Positions 1 to 14,248 of a stretch of DNA of 64,000 bases are shown piece by piece. The stretch is from Glossina fuscipes (taxonomy: Eukaryota; Arthropoda; Insecta; Diptera; Glossinidae): the NCBI RefSeq assembly GCF_014805625.2, contig NW_023998414.1, positions 19,857,724 through 19,921,723 of the forward strand. Direction: 5' to 3'. Position 1 is the stretch's first letter. The number at the start of each line of letters is the position of its first letter. The translations under genes were made by a program, and so were the position numbers. The notes beneath the pieces are model-generated. The model did not search any database and had not been told where the DNA came from. It worked only from the letters and a program-made list of their open reading frames with translations.

Positions 1-1771
1 TATATTTTGACAGCCCGTAGAGAAGAATTATTTGTTATTTCCTTACATAACTTTAATGCACAATAACGATAAAAATGCATTTGTGCGACACCGAACGATA
101 AAATATCGCTTGCGCGATCACTATACCTACAGCAATAAAATTGTTATGCAAGAGCAGCCTTTGTGATTTGAAATTAAGATGAAACCTGGTGATCTCACTC
201 TCTGTGTTTGTTTAAAAATAAAAAATAAAAAAACACGCAAACCATCATATACACTTTATCTGCATTTACTCCTTACATTTTTTTACATGTTTCGGATAAG
301 ATCTTAGTTTCATGCCAGGAGGACAACAGGCCTCTCTACATTGTCTGTAGATGACTTTTGACGATCATCAAAAAAATTATCCCCATTAGAGTACCAATTG
401 ATCTGTGAACGACAGGGAAAAAGCGGATTGTGCATTCCAATTAAGTTCTACTAATGCATTCTGGACGCATTTTGCAATTCAGAGCCGAGTGTCGTGATGC
501 TGAAAGTTACCCCATAATGTCCTTTTGAATTTTGCATCTGTTTTTCCTTTGACTATCGCTTCTGTTGCTTCGTAGGTAAGTTCCGCAGTGAAGCTTCCAT
601 GGGGTTCGTGCAACTCGTCATAGACTGACTATACTTAAATGATTCTTCCAAATCAGTTCAATATTTTCCTACTAATAAGGTAAGCAAAGCAAACCAATGC
701 TTACCTCATTGACTTTACTGACATAGAATTGAAAGCTTAACCAGTTCATGTTGTCCACTCATCGGCGCGATAGCTGATGAAGAGATAAAGTTAAAAATCA
801 ATTTGCTGAGTATAAACTTAAAGAGATTCAGGCTCTTCGACATTATAACTCTCCCTTGTGCTTTCTTTTTTTGCAGAAATCTCCTATTACCGATCGAACG
901 GTATGTCATCTGCTTATATGAAGACACAATTATTATTTTACTGTTATGACAGTTGTTTGATAGAAGGGCATATATGTAAAATGAGACTAGCGAAGGTCAT
1001 CGAATAGCCAAACAGTGATTTTAGTGAAGGAAACGACGATTATAGCCGGGACAATCTGCCAAACTTTTTCTAGTCTTATTTACTAACAAGTGTCGTCTGA
1101 TTAATCATACATACGTCATGAAACTTGCCCATGGAACTTCATCATGAAGCTCGGTCAAGAAACTTGGCTACCAAACATAACTCTCACAGATAAGCTTCTA
1201 ATACAATGCGAAGATAGCCTCCTGTAAGCCACAAAAGATATCAATTCTCTCCGCACTTAAACTGTTTCCTACTTCCGCCGACGCTTGTAGATTGCTCGAA
1301 GCGCTAATTTCCCAATTTGATTACTTGTAAGTGCCGCATACACAATTGGCTGAGTTATTGGTTCTTGGATTGTATTATCTGCTATCACTCGTTAAAGTTC
1401 TGGAAACAAATCTATAAAGTTTAGTGGAACGTATATAAATACTACCCCTCGCCCCCTCCCCCGCACAGCTACTTTCCCTTTTACTTACCTAGAAGCATTC
1501 GCTACCACCACCCTGCTCGTACATACAGGGCGAGCTCTGCTCTGAGCTCAATAATCAAAGAAAGCAAAAACAAAAACAAAAAATGTAGATAAAGCCGTAT
1601 CTGTGCTCAGGCTAACCAAATGTATTTCAGAAATTGTCCGACGTTTAACATATTCCCCTACGTACGCGTAAAAAAACGCACAGGCACACACAAATAAACA
1701 TGCCTCTACCTCTTTCCTTCGGAGAAAAATATACACAAAACCACATAGCAGGAGAGGTTTATTCAAAGGAA

Positions 1772-1802
<31 letters not shown>

Positions 1803-2075
1803 GCAAGTTTCAATAGTATATATATATATATATCAATATTACTTATGAATTTTTCTTGCATATCAAAGTCAGTCTCATATGACAATAATCATCATTTACT
1901 TATTCCGAAGCATTAGACACGTCTTGCCAATATTTGCCTAAAAAATGTGCGTACGAGTGTGTACATTTATTCTATCTGCAGAAACATTGAAAGTAATTGT
2001 TTTAATTTCTCTTTCTTTTGCAATATTTTATGCCATTTTCCTTTTCCGCTCCTTTTATCGCTTATTCGTTGTTTT

Positions 2076-2108
<33 letters not shown>

Positions 2109-5100
2109 CTCCATCACATTTATACATTACTTTTTATAATGGAGCTCATAATTTTTTATTATTCCTTCGTATTCTTTTTCTTTTTCTCTTTCATTTTAAT
2201 TTGTTTTTCTTGTTAATTTTTTTTCTTTGTTTTTTATTTATTTTTTTTTTTTGTTGTGTTTTTTTTTTATTATTATTATTATTATTGTTTACTTTTATTA
2301 TGTATCTTTGTAGTATTATTGTATTGATACGTGCTTTTCCTTTAATTATTATTATTTTCTTAGCATTGCTTCTCAGCATTGCTGCCATGCCTCCATGGTT
2401 GATGAGCTAGTACAACTGAATGTAAAATTACATTCAATTTAGTTCAGTTGAGAGTGAGATTGCTTTCAGGCTATAATCGATATTTTATACTGAGTAGGAA
2501 TATGCAACACTGGTAAGGACTTTATGGATGAGTTCTTGGTGCGAATTTAAAAGCAGTCATTAAAAATAGACATAACAACGTTCGATATTTTTGAAAGCAT
2601 TTCCATTAGAGATATGCAACGCGTAACAAAAACAAAATAAAATTCAACATTTTGCATAACAGCCGCATTTGCATCAACCGTTAATTTTCAGATTTGAAAT
2701 TCATTTTGCGTAAAAACAATCGCTGAGATATAAATATTTTCAATGCTCTTCCCTCCGAGAGTATTTTATTAATTTTATTTAACTGTTGCGTTACTCGCAA
2801 TGGATCCGTAAACAAATTGAAAAGTTGAGGTGACTCTCATTTAAGCCAAACAATTAGTGAGCTAAAAACAAACACTTCACTGTCTTATACATGCATTTCA
2901 CATGGATCCGTATTATCCCATTTATCTCATTAGGCTAATAACAGACATGTATTAATAGACATCGCATTCAATTTCCTAATTGTATCCCTATTCAACCTAA
3001 ATTCCCAATGACTTACATATATAGAGATCAAAATTTCTACCCGTGGAATAATCCCTAGCAAGTTTCAATAATAGCAGTTGTACTCACCTTTCAACAACAC
3101 ATTTGTTTATTTCATTGACACCTATAGAGGAGAGCCTTTACTTTTTGTCCTTTCGCTCCCAGTCCAGTCCCAGTAAACTTTTCTTTCTTGCAAACCTACA
3201 ACGAACTGCTTAAGCCGGTCGAATCAAAGCACTCGCCTGTATATGATTATTAGGAAAAGTGATTTGTGACTCCTATGCATACTTGAGGGGAGGTGGTGAA
3301 GATCCAAGACTCCCGCCTAAATTAAATTTATATATGAGTTTTATCGCATGTTTGCCAAAGTAAAAAGGAGACTATTTGGCCGACTAAGTGATTGCAATTA
3401 ATTTGCTCTTTGGTAAATTCGGAAGACATAAAATGACAAAAGTTTCCGCTTCGCTTCGCCAAGAAGGTAGCAATGCTTTTCTTTTGTCAGAAAATGTGTG
3501 AACGAAACATCTGCCAAAATACGAGAAATACTTCGTTTGTATCAAAGCTAAAGGTCGTGCATGAAATGACATAATCCTCTTAAGCGAAAACTTAGAGCCT
3601 GGTGGCGAAGACTATATTTTAAATAAATATCATATGCTTAGCACAAGTGATTACAGCAGGAACTCTTCCAAGCATTGAAATATGTTATTTGTAGCATTCG
3701 TAAGACGCCTTGTGTTTCGAAGAGAAATTGCTTCGCCTACTACTATACTAAGGTCGTACCAATACATCGTTATCAGAAGTTAGCAGTTTATAGCCTCGAA
3801 ACGTTGTCTAAATCTTAGCGAACTAATGCAGCAAAATATTTCCGGTTCAATGTGAGAAACATTTGTTTTCGCACATCTTTCGTAACCGGGCGGTAATGAA
3901 GTAAAAGCTTTCTAATCTGTAGTATAACGCGTCCCACGCTTACAAATCACTAACGAGACGCCAGCAATCATCTTATGGTATTATGACGTCAGATTATTTA
4001 TATGTGGCTGGGTCAGTGACCAGGATTCGTTAGTAGAATACATTCAACGTGAAATTTAAAATTTTTATTGCTTGTAAAGATCATGTGCGAATGCACTTTT
4101 TTCGCAACATCACAACGGATATATATTTATATATATATATATATTTATTGAAATGATGTCTCAACCTTACCACAAACAATTCTCTGTTGCTTTGTGATGC
4201 CATTTTTTTCCAAATTAAGAATAAAAATTTCACAAATTTTGTGTTTCTAAGCGAGCACAGTGAAAAAATTGCATAAAAAAATTCTTAGATTTTCATGGCC
4301 AAAGCAAACAAAAATATAATTGAAATTTTCCCCCACGGGAGACGACAGTTGAAGAAGGGAAAAATCGTGTTTGGTTTTTTTTGTTTTTTAATTCATAGAA
4401 AATTTACTGCATTGCATGTATATGTAATTCGTAATTGCAAATGTGTGAGTGCGTCGTCCGTTGATAAGATATTTTTAGAAGGACATCGAAGAAAAAAAAT
4501 AAGAAGTTTTGCTTGAGCGCTCAAGACAGACACTCAAAAAACGGCAGAAACGGTTATAAGACCAATAATAGCAGACAAACTGACAGTCATCCAAGCAGCC
4601 TCGGCATGATCGTCAAGTACAAGAAAATATAATGTGAGGAGAATTTTAAGTAAACACTCGCACACTCGTACACTCGCACACTCGCAAACATATACACACT
4701 TTTTCTTTTTTTTTTTCTTTTTTTTTTTTAAGTAAGTTTCATAAAATTCACAAACGAAATTGTCGTACTTGTCTTATTACTTAAAGTCTAAATGAGCTAT
4801 ATATATATATATATATATCTACATGCATATATATCTACATATCTAGATGCTGTAGGTCTCCCCACATTAAACAAATGGTAAGAAAAAGTTATTTCAACTT
4901 TATCAAAAAAGTATTAAGCTATCTTGGAGGACGAAAAATTCGTACATTCGTACAATCACTTCGTTTATTAAATGCATTTCAACTGAAATTTCAAACTAAC
5001 TGAAGCGCTTTCTATTAAAAAGTTCAATATTTTTTAGACTATTTTACATATATTAATATATATATATATATCTGTCGTGAATGTGAAGTAAGCACGGCAG

Positions 5101-7799
5101 AGACAGTTAACATCTCCTCTTTATCTTCATTTTTTGCCCCTTTCATTTTCTTTCTCCTCGGCTCTCGGCGGTTTCTTTCCATTCCCTTGCGTTTTTTGTC
5201 GTCCTTTCTAACGGCTGATTTATTTGTGTGCGAAGTAAATTATGCATTTATTGGACTTTGTACTTGCGTTTCTGTTTATGTTTCATTTCACTTGACGGGC
5301 TGCTGCTGGCAATGAATTTTCGTAGGCATTTTGTAGTAGGAATAGAGGCATTTTAGGACTGCTAGTCAGTTTATCTATCGGTTTGTTAGGGAAGACTTTG
5401 TAATTATCGTTGGGCGAGAAAGGGAAGAACTATTTAATGCTAACGGGAGTATTTCGAGTATTAGTTATTTTTAGTAACAAATGCTTAGCTCTGCTTTATT
5501 TGACGTTCGCCTTGAGGTCAGATTGATTCAGCTGATTATTGTTGGTAAGACTATTTAGAACTATTTTACTTCAAAAGCAAACGAAACGCATATGTATACA
5601 CAAACAAACATATCATAACAATACGTCGTCGTCATTGCATTACTTCTATCCATAACCTCGTATTTGCCTATACACTATTATGCTTGTTTTGTATTTTTAT
5701 ATTTGTTTTTTTATATATGTTTATAATTTCTTTCTTTCTTTTTTTTTTTTTTTTTTTCTCTCTACAACATATATTTTATTTTTTATGATTTTACTTACTA
5801 TTATTACAATAATAATAAGACTTTGTGGTCATAAGTTTTATTATTATTTTTTTTTTTTTTTTGTTTTTTTTTTTTCAATTTAAGTGAAACTCTGTAATGA
5901 CTTTGACAATGTGCAGAAATTTTTAATAAAAATGCGAATGTGACATTTTGTTAAGACCCTAATACTTTAGCTGCCTGAAAACTTAGTGAGTGAAAGGGAG
6001 TTTTGCTTATTTAAGTTTTTGCTGCTGTTATTTAAAACGATGACTGACTGCAAAGTTTAGCTTTATCAGTTTCTTTTTTACTCTCAACAACCTCTTTCTA
6101 CCTATGTAAAATATATACATAAAATGTATATATATAAACATTTATATATATATATATATATATATGTGGTTTGTTAGCCATAACTTGTTGGTTGGTTAGA
6201 TGCTTTTTTCTTCTTGCACTCACCGCACCCGTAGCCCGTTGCTGTTCAATGTATTAACTAAATCTCTGCTGTCTACAGATTATGACTTCAATGTGGAAAT
6301 TTTTAATTTCCGCTAGAAAATTCTATCTTCTTTCCAGATACGCACGCATCGATATACAAACATATACATAACATTTACAATCATGCATGTATAAAATCAT
6401 ACATATGCGTCTATGTAATAATACATAGGTAACTATACTATATATATATATATATATAGTATAGCTCTCATGAGCTTATTATAATCTAAAAAAAAAAAAA
6501 AAAAAAAAAAAAAACAGAAGATAAAACGAAGAAAAAGGTAAATAAAAATAAAAATAAAAACTAAACTAAAACCACAAATTGCTTATCAATGGTATGTAAA
6601 TGCTTGCTATAAAAATAATGAAAATTTTCTCTGCATCCACCAGCATTTGGTTGATTGGGTCATTTGAAAGTTCAACACGGTAACATTTGTGCTATGTACA
6701 AATCATTTAAAATGCCAGCTACACCAATAGTTAGTTGCTCATGCCCCCTCTCTCTCTCTCTCTCTCTCTCTGTTTGCGTTGCCTTCGCAGATGACCACCA
6801 ACCAACCAATTATTGTTGCATTCATCACATCATTCTAAATGGAAATTGAAAGGCTACTCCTCTCAATCGAAGGGGTCTTCTTAGATAACAACAATTGCCT
6901 CCAATGAATGCATCTCTATAATTGATTAAAAATTATAAAATTATAAAATTCAAATATGAGCTCAATATTTTTTAGCCTCTCTAATATACAAAGCCAATAT
7001 GCATTATATTTTAATTTCGCTCCCAAAGTATTCAAATCTATGCAACGAAGAGAAAAAAAAGGAAATATTTAAAGATCAATTATTATATTCCACTGTCAGA
7101 AAAACATGTTATGATTTTATCGTCTTTGTTCGCAACACGTCGATAAACACGTTTAAACTAATCTATACACATTTTTAACCGAAATGAGTATTAAATCGGT
7201 TAAGTCCTATCATAACAACCGCAAAAAGAAAAAGAAATTGAAGCAAAGAAAACTACATTTTACCTAACAGCAAATGTCAAACAACTTCACACAAACAGAT
7301 GGTGTTCGCCATCATACCTTGCAATTGTATATGTCTGCCTACTCTGTTATATATAGCTTCGTTTCAATCGTGCGGGGCGGGGCGCGTCTGCACCAAATTC
7401 ATTTAACAAAAACATTCAATGTTTTAATTACGATTCTTTTAAACTCTACCGTAAGTATTTTGTTAACCCGACTGCGACACAGTGCTAAATAGTTTAGATC
7501 AAACTCAGCAAACTTCTGCTAAATTGTGCTCACAATTCCGTATTTGCGCGCCTTTCAAGTTCAACTGATACACGAAAGCTTCCTACGCAAGCCTATTTAC
7601 GATTTCATTGCTATCCCTTTAAGGTATGCCTATTAACCCTATCAAAAGTAGTAAAGTTTTTTGGCGAAACATTACGTAAGCTAATCGTGTTCTTTTTCAT
7701 AGACTCTAGACAGGTCAGCTTCAAACATCTTTTAAGTGATTAATATAAGAAGGTTTCCTTTTTCTGGTTAAGTCGGCTGAAAAGAAATCAAGCTAACGA
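1..7799. other. Non-coding stretch, simple repeats only
   Basis: Holds (TA)n (about 1777-1802, 4135-4143, 4797-4818, 6440-6459), long poly(T) at about 2080-2110 and poly(A) at 6489-6513, a CACTCG-type repeat at about 4647-4685, (CT)n at 6742-6771 and a CRE-like TGACGTCA at 3984-3991. All ORFs are short and low in complexity. It may be upstream sequence of rst. Confidence 0.5.
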
Positions 7800-8115
7800 G
7801 ATACGAGGTTGGACGCGAAGCTAGAGTCTAAGCTAAGTGCGGAGCTAACTCTTACGCGAAAAGGCAGCCTACTGCTGGAGGCGAGATTAAGGTTTCGACT
7901 AGTAGTTAGGCAAACTGTTATTAAACTAGAGGCTGGACTAAATATAAGACCAGCGGCTATATTACACACTAAGCTAGGATTGAATTACAGATAAAACTAA
8001 ACTAAAGTTTGAATTACGGATCAGACGAGACGTAAGAGTGCGTATTGAAGACTAGGTTGGCGGATAAACTAGAGATTACACCAGATTTTAAATTAAAGCG
8101 GACGCTACGATGAAC
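7800..8115 (+). repeat. Degenerate short-motif repeat
   Basis: Variants of a short unit built on AAGCTAG/AAACTAGA/GAATTACRGAT recur about every 15-40 nt (AGCTAGAGTCTAAGCTAAG, GGAGCTAAC, AAACTAGAGGCTGGACTAAA, AAGCTAGGATTGAATTACAG, AACTAGAGATTACACCAG). It differs from the (TA)n microsatellites around it and from families A and B. Confidence 0.45.
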
Positions 8116-9038
8116 TGGATTATGCGTATTATAAGCAACCATAGAAAGTAATAATACGCTATATATATGCATATGGTAACGAAAATCTGGTAAAGTGTTC
8201 GCTATGATGTCGTTAGGTACTTAAGAGATATATATATCCTTTCTTTAGATAAGCAGCTTCGTACGTGTTTAAACGAAGGGACATGATCAGATACAAATTA
8301 AGCTTTCGGTAGAGTTTATAATTGCAGTTTGAAAATTCAATTGAAAATATTACCTCGATCTCGTAAAAAAACCTAAAATCTCGATTTAACAAACATATCT
8401 TTAAGGGAAAAAGCTTGCAATCCAATGTGGCGAAGGTGAGCGAAAATTTAGGTCAATTACGTGATTCGAAGTACATTGTGAGATTAGTCACGCCTTTGCT
8501 CAGTTGCGACCTCTCTATGTCAGCGTACCACATTGGTATTGATACCATAGTACAAACTTTTCTAGGTTTAAAAAGATGGTCCGTGTATATTGGCCGCGAT
8601 ATTTTGCAGAATCAAGTGAAAGTGCTGCCACCATTAAATTGGGGATATCGAATGTCGCATGTATTATGAGCTTTCACAATCCAACATAACTATCAGTAGA
8701 GCGGGCAATCGCAACAGTACCCGATGCAATTGGTCAGAAAAATTACTGTAAATTACGAAAGGACATTGCAAAGTCACTTCCGCCGTAATGTCAATCCATT
8801 GCGAACTAGAATGTGTTAACTCTTGCTGTAGTCTCTGGGTATTACTTCTTCTGATTAATTCTTTGCACAAATCGATGACTTATTGTTTGCCTGACCACCG
8901 CTCGCACTGTTCGGTGTGATACCTAAAAAACAAACTCTGAACGCACTAGTTGTCCTCTTAGCACCCAATTCACATATTCTATTAGAAAGACGGGAAATAT
9001 AATTATCATTCAATACAACTTTCTACTTTCAACTGCAG
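8116..9038. other. Stretch with weak ORF remnants
   Basis: An 84-codon frame at 8415-8669 (+) has ordinary amino-acid composition but starts at TTG, with no promoter or splice context. Nothing else is recognisable. Confidence 0.35.
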
Positions 9039-9362
9039 CTAATGGGTGGTAATTCTCTACCGACGCCTGCAACAGTTTCATATCATTGCGATAATTTGTG
9101 CACAGGCTGTCGTGATTTAAGTAACGCTACTTCTGTTACATTCAAAACTAAGGAAAAGTCTGAATGTTGTATGGGAAAGTGTACCGTTGAAATCAAGCAT
9201 TGGATTGAAAAGTGTTATGGGAGCTCTTATCGACAACCCTGCATGCGGTGTATGATTAAAGAAATTGATTACATCAGGACTCGTGGAAAACAATTCTCGA
9301 GACCATCCTTGATAATTGAAAGGGGAACTTGCAGAGATAGCGGTGCATTCTTTTGCATATAA
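9039..9362 (+). CDS. Hypothetical Cys-rich ORF, possibly a terminal exon
   Basis: A 106-codon ORF (ATG 9042) begins just after a possible splice acceptor (CAACTGCAG, ending 9038). It contains about 11 Cys with motifs such as YHCDNLCTGC, SECCMGKC and QPCMRC, Lys/Glu-rich spacers, and ends GAFFCI. Amino-acid makeup is less biased than the chance ORFs nearby, and the Cys spacing suggests a small disulphide-rich or metal-binding protein. No upstream exon with a signal peptide was found, and it may be a gene fragment, transposon remnant or chance. I do not recognise a family. Confidence 0.25.
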   Translation, partial: LMGGNSLPTPATVSYHCDNLCTGCRDLSNATSVTFKTKEKSECCMGKCTVEIKHWIEKCYGSSYRQPCMRCMIKEIDYIRTRGKQFSRPSLIIERGTCRDSGAFFCI

Positions 9363-10754
9363 ATATGCATATGCGAATGCTGTTCTTCAAATAGTACCGC
9401 GCTCACTTATAGCGCGCTCGCGGGGGCACACCTGAATCCCGCAGGCTTTTACGTGTTTGCTAATCTCAGAAGCAAGGTTTGCCTGCTTATAAATTCGAGA
9501 CAGGTGAGCAGCTCTCTTATTGCAAAAAATGAAACCTTGCTTGGAGGTGTTCGTCAAATCCCCTGTAAAGAAGACACGGAAATGTAAGGCGAACCTTGCG
9601 CTAATTGCATTACACTTGAAGAGAACTATGTCGACGAATAAATAGAATCGAATTTTGCAAAAAAATGAAAAAATAATGATAATAATAATAATGAAAAAAA
9701 TGTTGTTTACTTCGTCTTAGGAATTATTGACCAATATGTTGTGCTCAAGTGAAAGGGTACTTAAGACAATTGATTGAATTTGGTGATGAACACTCGCTAC
9801 ACATATGTTTTTCATATGCAGACGGTAAACCAATTGAAAATGTTTAAAAGAAGTAATATTTACCACCATAGCCAAGAGAAACATTTAAGAGAGGGCGTCA
9901 TAAAGAGAGTGTTTATTTTCTTTAAGAGAAATCGAAATTTTATGGTAAAGAAGATTATGTGCAATAAATATGCAACGCTCTTATTTGCGTTGCTTGCTTT
10001 GTAATAACACTCTGAGCTAAATTGTTATGCGAGAATTCACACAAATCTTTTCTATATTAGAAATAACTCTTTATAGCGCGAAGTTACTAAGAGTGTTGGA
10101 GAAGAGCGCGCTATGTGATATGATATTGAAATAAAAATCTGCAAAAGAGATTATAAGAGTTATTCGTTTTTCTTTTTTTTTTTTCCTTTTGAGATTTTGT
10201 ATGTGTATACGAGCGAGTAAATAAGTAGCAGCACAGAGGCAGCCTATGCCAACTTAGGCATACAAGAAAGCACATGGCAGTTAAATCAATGGATTTGTGA
10301 GCAAAACATAATGGCTTGGGAGTTTAGATGAAACCAGAAATCAGAAGAACGAAGCATAAAAACAAAATAAAAGAAAGAATCAAACAAAAGGAAAAAATAT
10401 AAAATTCATGTTAGACCGACCTCAAGAGTATTTGGTCATGGAATGAGCGCTCATTACGTTTTCAACTGTGGTGGCGTGCGTACTAATAAAACAGAAAGTT
10501 GTTGTGTGTGTTTTCCAACGTTAAACGCGTTATCGTCGTAAGATATATTTCTTGTGTTTATTTTTCTTTCAATTCATTGTTTTTTAAATCATTTCGTGCG
10601 CCCTTCTTCTACGTTTTGCATAATACATTATCTCTCCACATGCGTGTATGTGTGTGTGTGTGTGTGTGTGCGTTGTATGTGTACGTGTATGTTTAACTAA
10701 CTGTATGTCCATTTAAATATGAATTTATACACATAAATATATATATACATATAT

Positions 10755-10799
<45 letters not shown>
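9363..10799. other. Stretch upstream of the candidate rst exon
   Basis: A short GC-richer patch (about 9398-9450, with CGCGCTCGCGGGGGC), a (GT)n run at about 10651-10670 and (TA)n at 10762-10796. No gene is seen. Confidence 0.5.
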
Positions 10800-11414
10800 C
10801 GTGAGCCAGTGCCAGTTTGTTGTCTGTCATTAACTTTATGCAACATAAACAACAGCAAACTAAAATATTAGGGAAAAAAATTTCCCTTTTTTATGTAAAT
10901 AATTGGAAATTGAATGCTGAAGCATAAGGTTTTTCCTGAAATAAAAGAGTTTTTTAACTTCGTTTGTGTAACAAACTGGCGAAAAAAAATTCAAAAGTTA
11001 TATAAAAACATTAGTGAAAAAAAAAAAGAAAAAAAAAAAACTTCCACCATTGAGTTGGAGTGTTAAGTGTTCAAAATAAAAATTATTATTAATGTTATTT
11101 ATTTATTTATTTATTTTATTTTACTTTTTTTGTTTGGAAATAAATTAAAAGCCAGTAAAAATTTCAACCAAGTGGAAAAAAAAAATTCCATAAACAAAAA
11201 GAAAATTAACTAAAAAAAAAAAAAGTTCGGAGAAGAAAAAAAAAAAAAAATTTTAAAGTTAAAAGACAAAAAAACTCAGATTACAGCAGCGAAGGATAGC
11301 TTAAGTGCTTTTCAGTTAACAAAGGATTTATATTCATTTCATTTATTGTTACATATTTTTGGGGGAATATTGTGCAAAATGCTTAAAAGATCTGGATAAC
11401 AATTGTATTAAAAA
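10800..11414 (+). promoter_or_regulatory. Candidate promoter and non-coding first exon of rst
   Basis: This stretch looks like a dipteran 5' UTR. It is A-rich, with AACAACAGCAA and AGTGAAAAA-type runs and only short upstream ORFs. It ends at a perfect donor, GTAAGT at 11415-11420. Initiator-like TCATT and TCAGTT occur at about 10827 and 11313. It lies on the same strand as rst, whose first coding exon begins at an acceptor (35171) and needs an upstream exon. Joining the two implies an intron of about 23.8 kb. No other plus-strand gene between them needs this donor. The assignment is inference; RNA evidence is absent. Confidence 0.3.
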
Positions 11415-11688
11415 GTAAGTTAACAATAAAACAAAAACAGCAACAAAATTAGAAAAACTATAACACACCTACAACAAATAATCCTATTGACACTGGAAAA
11501 TCCTGTCAGAATTTCAATGTTCTAGTTTATTTCTATTTTTTTATTTTATGTATATTGTTTGTGTTTTCACATACATGCTGCATACTTGACTACGTTTATA
11601 CAGTGAGTGGACGAAAAAATATTTAGCCTTTAGACGGTAGACAAAATTTAATCAATCCTTCCGTGCGTTGCACTAAAGCTAACGAATC

Positions 11689-11691
<3 letters not shown>

Positions 11692-11732
<41 letters not shown>
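11692..11732 (+). repeat. (CT)n microsatellite
   Basis: About 20 CT units, ending CTGTCTGTCTTTCTC. It lies just downstream of the candidate rst donor. On the minus strand it is (GA)n, a possible GAGA-factor site. Confidence 0.9.
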
Positions 11733-11736
<4 letters not shown>

Positions 11737-11895
11737 GTCTTTCTCAATACTATATATATGTAAGCTTAATATTTTTTTTTATCTAACCTAATCTATACGC
11801 GGCAGTTTCTATATAAATGCATATAGAACCAAATCCATTGCTATACATTTTTAAATGTCTGTCTGCCTCTGTGTTTATAAGCATGTGTGCATATA

Positions 11896-11930
<35 letters not shown>

Positions 11931-14248
11931 GCGTGCGTGTGTGTGTGTGTGCAACTTTGATTTTGTTGATATTTTTTGAAAACATATCGCATGCATGCAT
12001 TTGTAGAAAAACGAATTGTATCAATATGTAATAATAAAAGTTGGTTTGTACATTATATTCATATATGCTTGTAAACGTGTGCATTCGTTTGATTGTGCGC
12101 GCATATCTGTGTTTTGCTACCAGGAACAGTTTATAGTAACAAAAGACAATAAAATTCATCTATGCGTACGGTGCACATGTGCTTTATACTCGTGCTCGCA
12201 CACACTTTCACTCCTTTCCATCTTCTACCGTGCACGGCTATGCTCATATGGTACAAACCGTGTTATGTACTGCTTGTGATCATACAAGTTTTGAGTGTGA
12301 ATAAAAATTTTACACATGCAACAATTTATCCCCAAAAAAAAAAAAAAAAAAATTGAAACTAAATGGAAACAAAAATTTCGTTGCATCTCTTTTGTACGAT
12401 TGTCACTGGCGAGTACTATAATACAGAGTCATGGTAAACTTATTTGTTGTTGTTGTTATACTGCTTTTTGTCGCACCTTAATAACGTATACAGACATATA
12501 AATTGTAATATACAATACATTTACATTAACATATATATACAGCTTTGCACACACATATAAATGAAGCGTAAATGTGTAACAATCGTTGTACGTACATTGA
12601 ACGTAAAATTTAGACACATATTTATGCGGATATACGTATATATTAAAATTTGTATGTGTTTATCTGCGTCTACATTACATCTGCATATAAATTTATAGAT
12701 ATATATATATATACATCTATATATACATTCTGTGTAAAAAATATGCGGAATACTTATTTTTTTTTTATTTAAAATTTATTTTATGTCTATCAAAATTAGA
12801 CTCCCTTCCACAGCCACTACTTGGAGTCTGTCTTCCAGACATTTTCAGTTTGGTTTACATGCTTCTTTGAAACCAGAAATTCCGGGTACAATGCTCATTG
12901 AGTGTGCACACAAGTCACTCACCAACATATGTAATTCACTTGACTTTAAAATGCTTTTAAAATGCATAATATTTCTAAAATATGAGGAATTATACATACA
13001 TTATATAATATAATGTTTTCGTTTAGAGAGCAGACTGTCTGACTCGTTAACCTCAACTTACTTACGATGGAACCGTTTATGTACAAGTACGAAAAATTGT
13101 TAGTGCAAGTTTTCATATTTCGTTGCCCTTTTTTTTTTTTTTTCTTTGTTTTTTTTTTTGTTTTTGCTAACCATAACAATTAAATTCTTAAGATAAGTGT
13201 TTCGCGAAAAATTTTCTAAAAAAATTGAATTTAAAATTTACTGAAAATCATATTTGATACAAGCAGAACCTCTAATACTTACGAGCTATGAGATAGTAAT
13301 CACAACTCCCCATAAGTCCATGAAATAAATCCCGATAAGCCATAATAATTTTAAATACAACTCGAACAATGTCGAATCAATTTTTCCAAATACGACAAGC
13401 ATAAGCAACCGTACAGTAACCTTGATTACACTATTGCTTAATCTTTTCAAACGAATGGAAGAAGTTGCCCAAAACAAAAAAAAAGGTAGAGAGCTAGCAA
13501 ATATTTCAATGTTGTTCCCTAACAAGAGACACAAAGGCGCACAAATGTTCCAACCACTTTATATTCTATTACTTAAGAATTAGAAGATCGTATACGACGG
13601 CCTAGCGAAGTGAATAGGCCATGAGCTTCTTGAGCTGTTCATCACAATTTATTTCACAATTTGGTGGTGGGGGGCTGTTGGTAAAGCTGTAAAGCTTACC
13701 AAGGCAGGACACACACGTTCAAGTTTGCAGCCATTCCCTATTTCTCTCTTTCCTCTGTTCTGTTTAGTTATCACTGCCCGGGCAAGATCTCTTGAGCGAT
13801 TAGTCATATTGAAAAAAAAAAAAAAAAGTAGATCAATACTGTACTCAATTAGTCTCCTCGTACCTGAAAAATAGGATCGAACTTATCTGCTTTAGAACAT
13901 TTTCATTCAATTTCTTTCATTAAACATTAAATTATCGGTTTTGATGATTATTATTATTATTTCCTTTTACAATTTTTCAGTAATTATATTAGTAATTGCT
14001 TTTAATTACATATTTTACAATTAATTGGTTCGCTGCCTAGTTGGTTGGCTTTTCTCTCACAAACAATTGAAGAATTGAGTTTTTGATTTCTTGTTTGCTC
14101 GCATAATGACTAAGGTTTGCCAGCACACAACATAATTTCTATCTGCATTTTTTATGCGAGGAATATGTAGAACATGGCTTTAGCTAACTGAATGAATGAA
14201 ATTAACATTTTGAAGTCGCTTAGTATTCGTGAACGCTACACCTCTTAT

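Noticed and set aside
2018..2410. 130-codon Phe/Leu-rich ORF
   Set aside because: It is a translation of poly(T) and T-rich simple sequence.
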